A stretch of DNA of 64,000 bases from Demequina rhizosphaerae (GCF_000971255.1 NZ_BBMC01000002.1:372001-436000); one strand, 5' to 3'; shown: positions 6,998-15,111, counted from the stretch's first letter. Notes: generated by a model not told the origin, from the sequence alone. Made by a program: numbers and translations.

Positions 6998-7049
6998 GTT
7001 GAACCGGAACTACACATTGAACCTGAACTCGACCACGTTCCGTAGCCGA
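6998..7049 (-). repeat. ychF-end repeat R5 with extra half-copy
   Basis: The 37-bp unit (7013-7049) encodes RLRNVVEFRFNV and TAG on the minus strand. Its downstream side (6998-7012) carries an additional degenerate FRFN-like half-copy. The same half-copy lies past the native ychF stop at 8233-8247, so R5 is the copy most like the chromosomal end; both share TACACATTGAACC. Confidence 0.88.
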
Positions 7050-7189
7050 ACAACCTCTTGAGATGGAGACCCCTGTGGCACCGCCGCCTGGGTCCTAGGC
7101 CGTCCAATGGCAACCCTTGTGGGAAGATCCGAGCAGTTGCGCAGCACGCCTCGTGGCCAAGGTCTAGCTGATGATGCAGGATCTGTTCC

Positions 7190-8149
7190 GTGCCTCGCCT
7201 CGATAGCCGCATCCTTGACGTTGCTTCTCCGGTTTCGTGGACAGACTTGCGGTTGATCGGATCGGGAGTGCAGATCGTTCAGTTCCAGAGCGCGTTGACC
7301 AAGCGCGACTACCGCCGCCTCGCAGAAGCGCTGCGCCGGCACCCCGAAGTACGGCTCCGTGCGTACGGCTCGTACGACGGGTCGATCACCAACCTGGACT
7401 TCCTTGAGCACTTCCCCGAGCTTCGGCGGTTCAGCGCGGACGCGCTCTACCACTCGCTGACGAACATCGAAGGGCTCCGCTTCCTACCCGACGATGTCGA
7501 GTCGCTCACCATCGGCCAGACGAAGAAGCGGCTGTCCGTGGCCCCTTTGCATCGGTTCAAGAACCTCACGCACCTCTACCTCGAGGGTCAGACGAAGGAC
7601 ATCGATGTCATCAGTGAGCTTCAGACGTTGCAGAGCCTGACGCTCCGGTCCATCACCCTGCCCGGACTGTCGATGCTGCACCCGCTGCATAACCTTCGGG
7701 CGCTCGACCTCAAACTCGGCGGCACGAAGGACCTGTCCGAGCTTCCGAATGTGGGGAGGCTCGAGTACCTCGAACTGTGGATGGTGAAGGGCTTGTCCGA
7801 CCTGTCGCCCGTCGCGGATCTGGCATCGCTCGACTATCTGTTCCTGCAGTCGCTACGGCAAGTCGACACGCTGCCGCCGATGAACAGACTCACCGCACTC
7901 ACGCGGGTCTGGCTAGAGACCATGAAGGGCTTGACGGACCTGTCGCCTCTCCGCGACGCTCCACAGTTGCGCCAGTTGGCGCTCATCGAGATGCCACACC
8001 TCGCGCCCGACGCCGTGAAGCCCCTCATCGGCCACCCGACGCTCACAACGCTTCGAGCGGGACTCGGAAGCAAGCGGAAGAACGACGCCGTAGCTGAGCT
8101 GCTTCCACTCGCGTCTGACGGAGACTGGCGCGAGCCCGTGCGACTCTAA
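7190..8149 (+). CDS. Leucine-rich-repeat protein, unknown role
   Basis: 319 residues from a GTG start at 7190, with AGGA nine bases upstream; the earlier in-frame ATGs run into a stop. From about residue 70 to 290 the protein is a string of 20-24-residue leucine-rich repeats of the internalin-like type (LTHLYLEG, LQSLTLRS, LRALDLKLGG, LEYLELWMVKG, LDYLFLQSL, LTRVWLETMKG, LRQLALIEM). There is no signal peptide, membrane segment or enzymatic domain, so it is probably a cytosolic binding protein. It is the sole gene of the cassette nearest ychF. About 140 bases in front hold no other gene. A defence or toxin-control role would fit the neighbourhood but is not shown. Confidence 0.75.
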   Translation: MPRLDSRILDVASPVSWTDLRLIGSGVQIVQFQSALTKRDYRRLAEALRRHPEVRLRAYGSYDGSITNLDFLEHFPELRRFSADALYHSLTNIEGLRFLPDDVESLTIGQTKKRLSVAPLHRFKNLTHLYLEGQTKDIDVISELQTLQSLTLRSITLPGLSMLHPLHNLRALDLKLGGTKDLSELPNVGRLEYLELWMVKGLSDLSPVADLASLDYLFLQSLRQVDTLPPMNRLTALTRVWLETMKGLTDLSPLRDAPQLRQLALIEMPHLAPDAVKPLIGHPTLTTLRAGLGSKRKNDAVAELLPLASDGDWREPVRL

Positions 8150-8232
8150 CTAGCCCTGGTCACTTGCAGGGTGTGGCACGTCTCATGCTGACCTCAGCGC
8201 CGTGTCATGCGAAGTGAACGTTCAGCCGTGTG

Positions 8233-8270
8233 AGGTTGAACGGGAACTACACATTGAACCTGAACTCCAC
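8233..8270 (-). repeat. Native ychF 3' end, the sixth repeat copy
   Basis: The chromosomal counterpart of the cassette repeats: the last codons of ychF (VVEFRFNV, TAG). It shares 26 bases with R5 apart from one mismatch. The downstream bases 8233-8247 contain a second, degenerate FRFN-coding half-copy, also present beside R5. Identity with the cassette repeats stops upstream of the VEFRFNV codons, where the native gene reads MQDGDV. Confidence 0.85.
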
Positions 8271-9332
8271 CACGTCGCCGTCCTGCATGACGTAGTCCTT
8301 GCCCTCCATGCGAACCTTGCCGCGCGCCTTGGCCTCGGACTGCGAGCCGGCGTCCATGAGGTCGTGGAAGTGGACCACCTCGGCCTTGATGAAGCCGCGC
8401 TCGAAGTCCGTGTGGATGACTCCGGCGGCCTGCGGCGCGGTCCAGCCCTTGTGGATGGTCCACGCACGGGCCTCCTTGGGGCCGGCGGTGAGGTACGTCT
8501 GCAGGCCGAGCGTGTCGAAGCCGATGCGCGCGAGCTGGTCCAGGCCGGACTCGTCCTGGCCGTTCGCCTCGAGCATCTCGCGGGCCTCCTCCTCGGAGAG
8601 GTCGACCAGCTCGGACTCGAACTTCGCGTCCATGAAGATCGCCTTCGCCGGCGCGACGCTCGACTCGAGCTGCGCGCGCAGGTCCTCGTTCGCGAGGCCG
8701 TCCTCGTCGAGGTTGAAGACGTAGATGAACGGCTTCGCGGTGAGGAGGTTGAGCTCCTTGAGGTCCGCGAGGTCGAGGCCCTCGATGGCCGCGTCGGCGC
8801 TCAGCGTCTTGCCGCCCTCGAGGATCTCCTTGGCGGCCTGCACGGCGGCGAGGAAGGACGGCGACGCCTTCTTGGCGCGCACCTCCTTCTCGAGGCGCGG
8901 GATGACCTTCTCGACGGTCTGCAGGTCCGCGAGGATCAGCTCGGTGGTGATGGTCTCGATGTCGGAGGCCGCGTCGACCTTGCCGTCGACGTGGATGACG
9001 TCGGGGTCCTCGAAGGCGCGGGTGACCTGGCAGATCGCGTCGGCCTCGCGGATGTTCGCGAGGAACGCGTTGCCCAGGCCCTCGCCCTCGGACGCACCCT
9101 TGACGATGCCCGCGATGTCGACGAACGACACGGTCGCGGGGACCTCGCGCTCGGAGCCGTACAGCTCGGCCAGCCGGCCGAGCCGCTCGTCCGGCAGCGG
9201 GACCACGCCGACGTTGGGCTCGATGGTCGCGAACGGGTAGTTCGCGGCGAGCACCTCGGCGCGGGTGAGGGCGTTGAACAGGGTCGACTTGCCGACGTTC
9301 GGGAGTCCGACGATTCCGATGGTGAGTGCCAC
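8247..9332 (-). CDS. ychF: YchF/Obg-like redox-regulated ATPase
   Basis: 361 residues from a GTG start at 9332 (VALTIGIVGLPNVGKSTLFN), the usual YchF length. P-loop GLPNVGKS; the G4 position is the family variant FIYVFNLDEDGL, which favours ATP over GTP; the central coiled coil lies around residues 130-200; the C-terminal TGS domain ends MQDGDVVEFRFNV. YchF is a universally conserved P-loop ATPase linked to ribosomes, oxidative stress and translation quality. The open reading frame could extend further upstream, but that part is not conserved. Its terminal codons are the sequence duplicated in every repeat of the adjoining array; the gene itself is intact. Confidence 0.95.
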   Translation of the reverse strand: MALTIGIVGLPNVGKSTLFNALTRAEVLAANYPFATIEPNVGVVPLPDERLGRLAELYGSEREVPATVSFVDIAGIVKGASEGEGLGNAFLANIREADAICQVTRAFEDPDVIHVDGKVDAASDIETITTELILADLQTVEKVIPRLEKEVRAKKASPSFLAAVQAAKEILEGGKTLSADAAIEGLDLADLKELNLLTAKPFIYVFNLDEDGLANEDLRAQLESSVAPAKAIFMDAKFESELVDLSEEEAREMLEANGQDESGLDQLARIGFDTLGLQTYLTAGPKEARAWTIHKGWTAPQAAGVIHTDFERGFIKAEVVHFHDLMDAGSQSEAKARGKVRMEGKDYVMQDGDVVEFRFNV

Positions 9333-9437
9333 GGGCGACCATTCTACCGGCGGGACGCCCCGGCGCCCGCCGGGACGATGCCCGGGCGCCCCGGGCGCGA
9401 CGGGTGACCGCCGCATCGTCCCGGCCTACGCTGAGGC

Positions 9438-9605
9438 ATGAGCTTCGACGAGCTGTTCAACCCGGGCCTCACGCACACGCGCGAGCAGAAGGACTGGGAC
9501 AAGATCCGGCCCGCCACCGAGGTGGTGGGCGAGGCACCGCCGCGGGACGATGCGGTGGCGGGGCTTGAGATCCCCGCGCCGGACGAGCTGGAGCCGTTCG
9601 AGTAG
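9438..9605 (+). CDS. Small acidic actinobacterial protein
   Basis: 55 codons starting MSFDELFNPGLTHTREQKD and rich in Glu/Asp/Pro toward the end (PAPDELEPFE). Codon use is normal for the genome. The FDELFNPG opening resembles a family of short actinobacterial proteins I recall as DUF6191, but this cannot be confirmed here. A TACGCT box lies five bases from the ATG, as in other apparently leaderless genes in the window. It is followed by a strong bidirectional terminator shared with the opp operon. The Asp-Asp-Ala codons are a copy of the dispersed word (9545-9554). Confidence 0.6.
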   Translation: MSFDELFNPGLTHTREQKDWDKIRPATEVVGEAPPRDDAVAGLEIPAPDELEPFE

Positions 9606-9624
9606 GGCCGGGCCGCGACGCACG

Positions 9625-9663
9625 AAGGCCCCGGTCCTCCCTCGCGGGGAGAGCCGGGGCCTT
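9625..9663. terminator. Bidirectional terminator between the small gene and the opp operon
   Basis: AAGGCCCCGG at 9625-9634 pairs perfectly with CCGGGGCCTT at 9654-9663. It lies between two convergent stop codons. Confidence 0.8.
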
Positions 9664-9678
9664 GCGCTGTCGCTCGGG

Positions 9679-11415
9679 CTACGCGCCGAGCGGGATGTTC
9701 GCGCCGGGGATGGCGTCGAGCAGCTTCTGCGTGTACTCGGTCTGGGCGTTGGAGAAGATCTCCTCCACCTTGCCGTGCTCCACGATCTTGCCCCGCTCCA
9801 TCACGGCCACGTCGTCCGCGACGACGCGCACGACCGCGAGGTCGTGGGTGATGAAGAGGTACGTGAGGCCGAGCTCCTCCTGCAGGTCCGCGAGGAGCTG
9901 CAGGATCTGGGCCTGGACCAGCACGTCGAGGGCGGAGACCGCCTCGTCGAGGATGACCACGTCGGGCTTGAGCGCGAGGGCGCGCGCGATCGCGATGCGC
10001 TGGCGCTGGCCGCCCGAGAGCTCGTTCGGGTAGCGCGACAGCACGGTGCGCGGGAGCGCCACCTCGTCGATGACCTCGTTGACGCGGTTCTCGCGCTCCT
10101 TGCGGTCACCGATCTTGTGGACGTCCAGCGGCTCCTGGATGATCGAGCCGATCGACCGCATCGGGTCGAGCGAGCCGTACGGGTCCTGGAACACCGGCTG
10201 CATGCGGCGGCGATGCGCGAGCATCTCCTCGCGGTTGAGCGCGGTCGCGTCCTTGCCGCCGATGAGGATCTCGCCCTCGGTGGCGGTCTCGAGGCCGAGC
10301 ACCATCTTGGCGACGGTCGACTTGCCGGAGCCCGACTCGCCGACGAGCGCCATCGTGGTGCCGCGCGGCACCTGGAAGTTGACCTTGTCGACCGCGGTGA
10401 ACGGCTCCGAGCGGAAGCTGCCGCGACGGATCGAGAAGACCTTCGTCAGGTCCTTGACCTCGATCGCCGGGGTGCCGGCGTGGTCCGCCTGCTCGACGAC
10501 CTCGTGGCGGTGCGCCGAGGCGGCCGCCAGGTCGATCTCGTCGCCCTGCGGGGCCTCCACCGCGGACACCTTCGACGACTTCAGGCGCTGCGACGCGAGG
10601 CTCGGGGCCGCCGCGATGAGGCGCTTGGTGTACGGGTGCTGCGGGTTCTGGAGCAGGTCGAGGCTCGGACCGGCCTCCACGATCTTGCCCTGGTACATCA
10701 CGATGACCTTGGACGCGCGCTCGGCGGCGAGGCCCAGGTCGTGCGTGATGAGGAGCAGCGCCGTGTTCTTCTCACGCGTGAGCGACTCGAGGTGGTCGAG
10801 GATCACGCGCTGCACGGTGACGTCGAGCGCCGAGGTGGGCTCGTCCGCGATGAGCAGCTTGGGGTCCGCGGCCAGGCCGATGCCGATGAGCACGCGCTGG
10901 CGCATGCCGCCGGAGAACTGGTGCGGGAACTGCTTCATGCGGCGCTCCGCGTCGGCCAGACCGGCCTCCTGGAGCACCTCGATGGCGCGCTTGTCCGCGT
11001 CCTTCTTGTTCTTGGCCATGTTGTTGGCCAGAACCGCCTCGCGGACCTGGAAGCCGACCGACCACACGGGGTTGAGGTTCGACATCGGGTCCTGCGGGAC
11101 GTAGCCGATCTCGCGGCCGCGGATGCGGACGATCTCCTGCTTGCTCGCCTTGGTGAGGTCCTTGCCGCCGAAGACGACCTGGCCGCCGGTGATGCGCCCG
11201 TTGCTCGGGAGCAGGTCGATGATGCCGGTGGCGGTGGTCGACTTGCCGGAGCCGGACTCGCCGACGATCGCGACGGTCTCGCCCGGGAAGATGTCGAACG
11301 AGACGCCCTTCACCGCCTGGACGAAGCCGTTGCCGGTCTGGAAGCCGATCTCGAGGTCCTTGATGGAGACGAGGGGCTCAGCGGTATCGGTCACGGGGGT
11401 GGTCTCCTGGGTCAT
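9679..11415 (-). CDS. oppDF: Oligopeptide ABC transporter, fused OppD-OppF ATPase
   Basis: 578 residues holding two complete ABC ATPase domains. Domain 1 (about 15-265): Walker A GESGSGKSTTATG, signature FSGGMRQRVLIG, Walker B LLIADEP. Domain 2 (about 300-560): GESGSGKSTVAKM, signature LSGGQRQRIAIA, Walker B VVILDEA. Each has the NPQHPYTKRL or related C-terminal oligopeptide-family extension. The two subunits that are separate in E. coli OppD/OppF are joined here by a linker around residues 265-300. It powers peptide (or nickel-like) import with the permeases upstream; the start overlaps the stop of oppC by 4 bases. Substrate class is inferred from the family. Confidence 0.93.
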   Translation of the reverse strand: MTQETTPVTDTAEPLVSIKDLEIGFQTGNGFVQAVKGVSFDIFPGETVAIVGESGSGKSTTATGIIDLLPSNGRITGGQVVFGGKDLTKASKQEIVRIRGREIGYVPQDPMSNLNPVWSVGFQVREAVLANNMAKNKKDADKRAIEVLQEAGLADAERRMKQFPHQFSGGMRQRVLIGIGLAADPKLLIADEPTSALDVTVQRVILDHLESLTREKNTALLLITHDLGLAAERASKVIVMYQGKIVEAGPSLDLLQNPQHPYTKRLIAAAPSLASQRLKSSKVSAVEAPQGDEIDLAAASAHRHEVVEQADHAGTPAIEVKDLTKVFSIRRGSFRSEPFTAVDKVNFQVPRGTTMALVGESGSGKSTVAKMVLGLETATEGEILIGGKDATALNREEMLAHRRRMQPVFQDPYGSLDPMRSIGSIIQEPLDVHKIGDRKERENRVNEVIDEVALPRTVLSRYPNELSGGQRQRIAIARALALKPDVVILDEAVSALDVLVQAQILQLLADLQEELGLTYLFITHDLAVVRVVADDVAVMERGKIVEHGKVEEIFSNAQTEYTQKLLDAIPGANIPLGA

Positions 11416-12350
11416 CCGCGGGCCCTCGCCTTCGGGTCGAGGGCGTCGCGCACGAGCTCGCCGAGGGTGATGAAGGCGAGGACGGTCACGGTGAGGAAGA
11501 TCGACGGCCAGATGAGCGTCATCGGCGCCGTGCGGAGGCTGGTCTGCGCGGCGCTGATGTCGTTACCCCACGACATCACGGTCGTGGGCAGGCCCACGCC
11601 GAGGAAGCTCAGCGTCGCCTCCGCGACGATCGCGCCACCCAGCGACAGCGTCAGGTAGACGATGACGGGGGTGATCGAGTTCGGCAGCACGTGCGAGACG
11701 AGCGTGCTGAAGCGCGTGCGACCCGTGGCGATGGACGCCATGACGAAGTCGCCCGACTTCACGCGCAGGATCTCGGAGCGCAGGATGCGTGCGAGCGATG
11801 CCCACGCGAAGCCACCGATCGCGAACGCGAGGGTCCACACCGAGCGGTAGTCCGCGAGCACCGACATCACGACGACGGCCGCGAGGATGTAGGGGATCGA
11901 GAAGAAGATGTCGCCCAGGCGCGAGAGCACCGAGTCGACCCAGCCGCCGTAGAAGCCGGCGAGGGCGCCCATGATGACGCCGACGACGCCGGAGATGGCG
12001 GTCGCGAGCAGGCCGACCGCGAGCGAGGTGCGCGCGCCCCACACCACGCGGGCGTAGACGTCGCAGCCCTGGCGGGTGAAGCCCATCGGGTGGCCCTCGG
12101 TGGGGCCGCCGTTCGAGTTCGCCAGCTGGCAGTTGTCGGTGGGCGAGACGCTCGTGAACAGCGTGGGGAACAGCGCCATGAGGACGATGATCAGCACGGT
12201 GACGAGCGAGACGTAGAAGAGGGGCCGGCGACGCAGCGAACGCCACGCGTCGGACCACAGGTTCGACGGCTTCTCGTTGAGCTTGACCTTGTCGACCTCG
12301 GCCATCTCGTTCTCGTCGAACGGAGCGACGTAGTGCTCGGGCTTAGGCAT
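11412..12350 (-). CDS. oppC: Oligopeptide ABC transporter permease, OppC/DppC type
   Basis: 312 residues; N-terminal cytoplasmic tail, a first helix RPLFYVSLVTVLIIVLMALF, a long periplasmic loop ending HPMGFTRQGCDVYARVVWG (the OppC_N signature), then five helices and the EAA-type coupling loop near FVMASIATGRTRFSTLVSH. This is the C-type partner of the OppB/OppC heterodimer in the inner membrane. It overlaps oppB by 8 bases and oppDF by 4, so the three are one translational unit. Confidence 0.93.
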   Translation of the reverse strand: MPKPEHYVAPFDENEMAEVDKVKLNEKPSNLWSDAWRSLRRRPLFYVSLVTVLIIVLMALFPTLFTSVSPTDNCQLANSNGGPTEGHPMGFTRQGCDVYARVVWGARTSLAVGLLATAISGVVGVIMGALAGFYGGWVDSVLSRLGDIFFSIPYILAAVVVMSVLADYRSVWTLAFAIGGFAWASLARILRSEILRVKSGDFVMASIATGRTRFSTLVSHVLPNSITPVIVYLTLSLGGAIVAEATLSFLGVGLPTTVMSWGNDISAAQTSLRTAPMTLIWPSIFLTVTVLAFITLGELVRDALDPKARARG

Positions 12351-13269
12351 AGCGGATCCTCGGGTCGAGAACGGCGTACAGGAGGTCGACCAGGATGTTG
12401 ATGACCACGTAGGCGAGCACCATGACGGTCACGAAGCTGACGACCGTGGGGCCCTCGCCTCGGATGATCGCCTGGTACAGCGTGTTGCCGACGCCGGGAA
12501 CGTTGAAGATGCCCTCGGTGACCGTCGCGCCGACCATCAGCACGCCGAAGTTGGCGGCGGAGTTGGTGACGACGGGGATGAGGGAGTTGCGCAGCACGTG
12601 CACCGGGATGACGCGGCGGCCCGGGAGGCCCTTCGCGTACGCGGTGCGCACGAAGTCGCGGCTGCGCGTGTCGATGACGGTGCCGCGCATGAGGCGCATC
12701 GACGTGGTGAAGAGGCTCAGCGCGAGCACCACGGCGGGCAGCCACATGTTCGAGATGCTCGTATCCGAGCCGACCGTCGGCGATGCCCAGCCCCACTTGA
12801 TCGCGACGAAGTACTGCGCGAGGAAGCCGAGCACGAAGATCGGCACCGAGAGCATGACGAGGCCGATGACCAGGGTCACGTTGTCGAACAGCTTGCCCTT
12901 GCGCAGACCGGCGAAGAGGCCGAGGACCACAGCGAGCGAGAACTCGAGCGCGATGGCCATCGCGGCGAGCTTCAGCGTCACGGGGAACGTGCGGGCGAGG
13001 ACCTCGCCGACGCTCTGACCCGAGAACGTGGTCCCGAGGTTCCCGCTGAAGAGGTCCTTCATGTAGAGGCCGTACTGCACGAGGAACGGCTGGTCCAGGT
13101 GGTACTGGGCCGCCAGCGCGTCGTACGTCGCCTGGTTCGGGGTCTTGTCACCGAACATCGCCAGGATGGGGTCGCCCGGCATGGCGAAGACCATGAAGTA
13201 GATGAGGAAGGTGGTGCCGATCACGACCGGGACCGCCTGGAGGAGGCGGCGGACCACATACATCAGCAT
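12343..13269 (-). CDS. oppB: Oligopeptide ABC transporter permease, OppB/DppB type
   Basis: 308 residues from the ATG at 13269, preceded by GAGGAG eight bases upstream. It opens MLMYVVRRLLQAVPVVIGTT, the standard OppB start, with MPGDPILAMFG in the first external loop, six membrane helices and the coupling loop SRDFVRTAYAKGLPGRRVI. It forms the membrane channel with OppC. It lies 200 bases downstream of the binding-protein gene; two hairpins in that gap would allow more binding protein than permease to be made. Confidence 0.93.
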   Translation of the reverse strand: MLMYVVRRLLQAVPVVIGTTFLIYFMVFAMPGDPILAMFGDKTPNQATYDALAAQYHLDQPFLVQYGLYMKDLFSGNLGTTFSGQSVGEVLARTFPVTLKLAAMAIALEFSLAVVLGLFAGLRKGKLFDNVTLVIGLVMLSVPIFVLGFLAQYFVAIKWGWASPTVGSDTSISNMWLPAVVLALSLFTTSMRLMRGTVIDTRSRDFVRTAYAKGLPGRRVIPVHVLRNSLIPVVTNSAANFGVLMVGATVTEGIFNVPGVGNTLYQAIIRGEGPTVVSFVTVMVLAYVVINILVDLLYAVLDPRIRYA

Positions 13270-13360
13270 GGGCGCGCTCCTCGGATGTGCTTCGTCTGGA
13301 ACATATGGTGTCCGATTCTACTGTGCGTGCCGCATGCGTCCGCACCCAAGGGCGACGATA

Positions 13361-13459
13361 GCCCGCGCACGTCCTCCCCGTCCGGGGAGTGGACGTCGCG
13401 CGGGCGGCTATGCCTTGGCGGACGCACGATGGCCCGCCCCGCGCGATGCGGGGCGGGCC
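13361..13459 (-). terminator. Two strong hairpins between oppA and oppB
   Basis: Hairpin 1: GCCCGCGCACGTCC (13361-13374) with its complement at 13391-13405 and an inner CCCC/GGGG. Hairpin 2: GGCCCGCCCCGC (13431-13442) pairs with GCGGGGCGGGCC (13448-13459). Neither is followed by a U-run, so partial termination or mRNA 3'-end protection of oppA is as likely as full termination. The remainder of the gap (13270-13360) shows no gene. Confidence 0.65.
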
Positions 13460-13470
13460 ACCGAGGCGAC

Positions 13471-15111
13471 TTACTTCTTGGTGATCTCGTAGAAGAGGGG
13501 CACCGAGTGCCAGTCGAACTGGACGTTGTCCACGGTCTCGGCGTAGCCGCCGGTCACGTTGGAGTACCAGAGCGGGATGGCCGGCAGGTCCACGAACAGG
13601 ACCTCCTGGGCCTCCTGGAACTTGGCCGCGGCCTCGGCCGGGTCAAGGGAGGTGCGGCCCTCGTCGATCAGCGTGTCGAACGCCTCCGACGAGTAGTCGC
13701 CGTCGTTCGAGCCGGCGCCGGTGTAGTAGATCGGGCCGAGGAAGTTCTCGAGCGACGGGTAGTCCGCCTGCCAGCCGGTACGGAAGGCCGTGCCGATGGT
13801 GCGGTTGGTGATGTCGGTACGGAAGTCGGCGAAGGTCGCGTACGCGTTGCCGGTCGCCTCGATGCCGAGCGTGTTCTTGATCGAGTTGGTGACAGCCTCG
13901 ACCCAGGTCTGGTGACCACCGTCGGAGTTGTAACCGATCTCGAAGGTGCCGTCCCACGCGGAGATCTCGTCGGCCTCGGCCCACAGCTTGGCGGCCTCCT
14001 CCGGGTTGTACTCGAGGACCTCGGCGCCGGCGAGCGAGTCCGACCAGCCGTCGATGACGGGCGAGGTGAAGTCCGAGGCGGGGGTGCGGGTGCCCTGGAA
14101 GATCACGTCGGTGATCTCCTCGCGGTTGATCGCCATCGAGATGGCGGCGCGACGGAGCTTGCCCTCCTCGCCCGAGAAGTGCTCGAGCTCCTGCGGGATG
14201 GTGAAGGACTGGAAGATCGCGGCGGGCTGGTTGACCGCGCGGTCGCCGAGGTCGCTCTCGTAGGAGGCCATGGCCGAGTCCGGGATGCCGTCGATCACGT
14301 CGACGTTGTTCGCGAGGAGGTCCGCGTAGGCGGCGTCCTGCGACGCGTAGAAGATGATCTGGAGGCCGTCGTTCTGGACCTCGCGCTCACCGGCGTACGA
14401 GTCGTTGATCGAGAGGTCGATCTGGACGTCGTGCTGCCAGTCGCCAGCGTCCGCGAGCGTGTAGATGCCGTTGCCGACGGGGGCGGCGCCGAAGGCGTCC
14501 GGGTCCTCGAAGAACGAGTCGGGCAGCGGGTAGAAGGCCGAGTAGCCCAGCGAGAGCGGGAACTCGGCGTTCGGCGCGGAGAGCGTGATGGTGAAGGTCA
14601 GGTCGTCGATGACCTCGAGGCCCGACATCTCCGGGACCGACTCGTCCCAGCTGAAGCCGTCGATCTGCTCGAAGAAGTACGAGTTGAGCGCGGTCTCCGA
14701 GTTGGCGAGGTCGGCGCCCCAGTTCCACGCGTCCACGAAGTTGTGGGCCTGGACGGGCGTGCCGTCGGTGAAGGTCCAGCCGTCCTTGAGCTTGACGGTG
14801 AAGGTCTGCGAGTCCTCGGTCTCGATCGACTCGGCGACCTCGTTGTGGGCAGCACCCGTGGCGTCGTAGTAGACCAGACCCGCGAAGAGCGCGTCGATGA
14901 TCTTGCCGCCGCCGGTCTCGTTGGTCGCGACCGGGATGAGCGGGTTCTGCGGCTCGGAGCCGTTGGTCTTGATGATGGCGTCGCCGGTCGAGCCGCCGTC
15001 GGCCGCGGCCGACGTGTCGGTCTCGGAGCCGTTCGACGAGCAGCCGACGAGGACGAGCGCGGACGCCGAAGCGACCGCCGCAGCCCCGAGCACGGACTTG
15101 CTGATCTTCAC
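13471..15111 (-). CDS. oppA: Oligopeptide-binding lipoprotein, OppA/DppA type
   Basis: 546 residues from a GTG start at 15111, preceded by GGAGGAAC. The signal peptide is MKISKSVLGAAAVASASALV followed by the lipobox LVGCSS (Cys about residue 23), so it is a lipid-anchored SBP_bac_5 protein outside the membrane. Conserved landmarks are YDATGAAHNEVAES, FTVKLKDGWTFTDGTPV and the C-terminal LPAIPLWYSNVTGGYAETVDN. It delivers peptides to OppB/C. An unusually AT-rich 250-base leader (15112-15361) separates it from divergent rmuC and must hold its promoter; I could not assign boxes with confidence. Confidence 0.92.
   Translation of the reverse strand: MKISKSVLGAAAVASASALVLVGCSSNGSETDTSAAADGGSTGDAIIKTNGSEPQNPLIPVATNETGGGKIIDALFAGLVYYDATGAAHNEVAESIETEDSQTFTVKLKDGWTFTDGTPVQAHNFVDAWNWGADLANSETALNSYFFEQIDGFSWDESVPEMSGLEVIDDLTFTITLSAPNAEFPLSLGYSAFYPLPDSFFEDPDAFGAAPVGNGIYTLADAGDWQHDVQIDLSINDSYAGEREVQNDGLQIIFYASQDAAYADLLANNVDVIDGIPDSAMASYESDLGDRAVNQPAAIFQSFTIPQELEHFSGEEGKLRRAAISMAINREEITDVIFQGTRTPASDFTSPVIDGWSDSLAGAEVLEYNPEEAAKLWAEADEISAWDGTFEIGYNSDGGHQTWVEAVTNSIKNTLGIEATGNAYATFADFRTDITNRTIGTAFRTGWQADYPSLENFLGPIYYTGAGSNDGDYSSEAFDTLIDEGRTSLDPAEAAAKFQEAQEVLFVDLPAIPLWYSNVTGGYAETVDNVQFDWHSVPLFYEITKK

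Larger units (their letters stand above)
3668..8252. mobile_element. Five-cassette array at the 3' end of ychF
   Basis: Between the RluA-like gene and ychF lie five segments separated by 37-bp direct repeats at 3668, 4334, 5074, 6204 and 7013, with the native ychF end (8250) as the sixth copy. Repeat-to-repeat distances are about 666, 740, 1130, 809 and 1237 bases. Contents from the left: HigBA-type pair (minus), P-loop kinase (plus), HTH-nucleotidyltransferase plus HEPN (minus), MntA/HepT-type pair (minus), LRR protein (plus). The block is visibly less GC-rich than its flanks and contains no copy of the GGACGATGCG word. No integrase, transposase or relaxase gene is in the window. Interpretation as a site-specific accretion of mobile cassettes is inference; the repeat structure is direct observation. 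Confidence 0.75.

Noticed and set aside
3668..7049. ychF pseudogene fragments
   Set aside because: Only the last seven codons and stop of ychF are shared; upstream of them the repeats diverge completely from ychF and agree with each other, so they are not decayed gene copies.
3668..8252. A classical integron with attC sites
   Set aside because: The repeats are only 37 bp, lack the long imperfect inverted repeat of attC, and R3 and R5 do not keep the GTTRRRY core (they read ATTGAAC). No integron integrase is present in the window. I describe a cassette array, not an integron.
3668..8252. CRISPR array
   Set aside because: The repeats are of CRISPR-like length, but the intervals are 0.66-1.2 kb and carry genes; no cas genes are present.
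11412..13269. Opp permeases as nickel or glutathione transporters
   Set aside because: The family cannot separate these by eye, and no metal or thiol genes adjoin; the general peptide assignment is kept.
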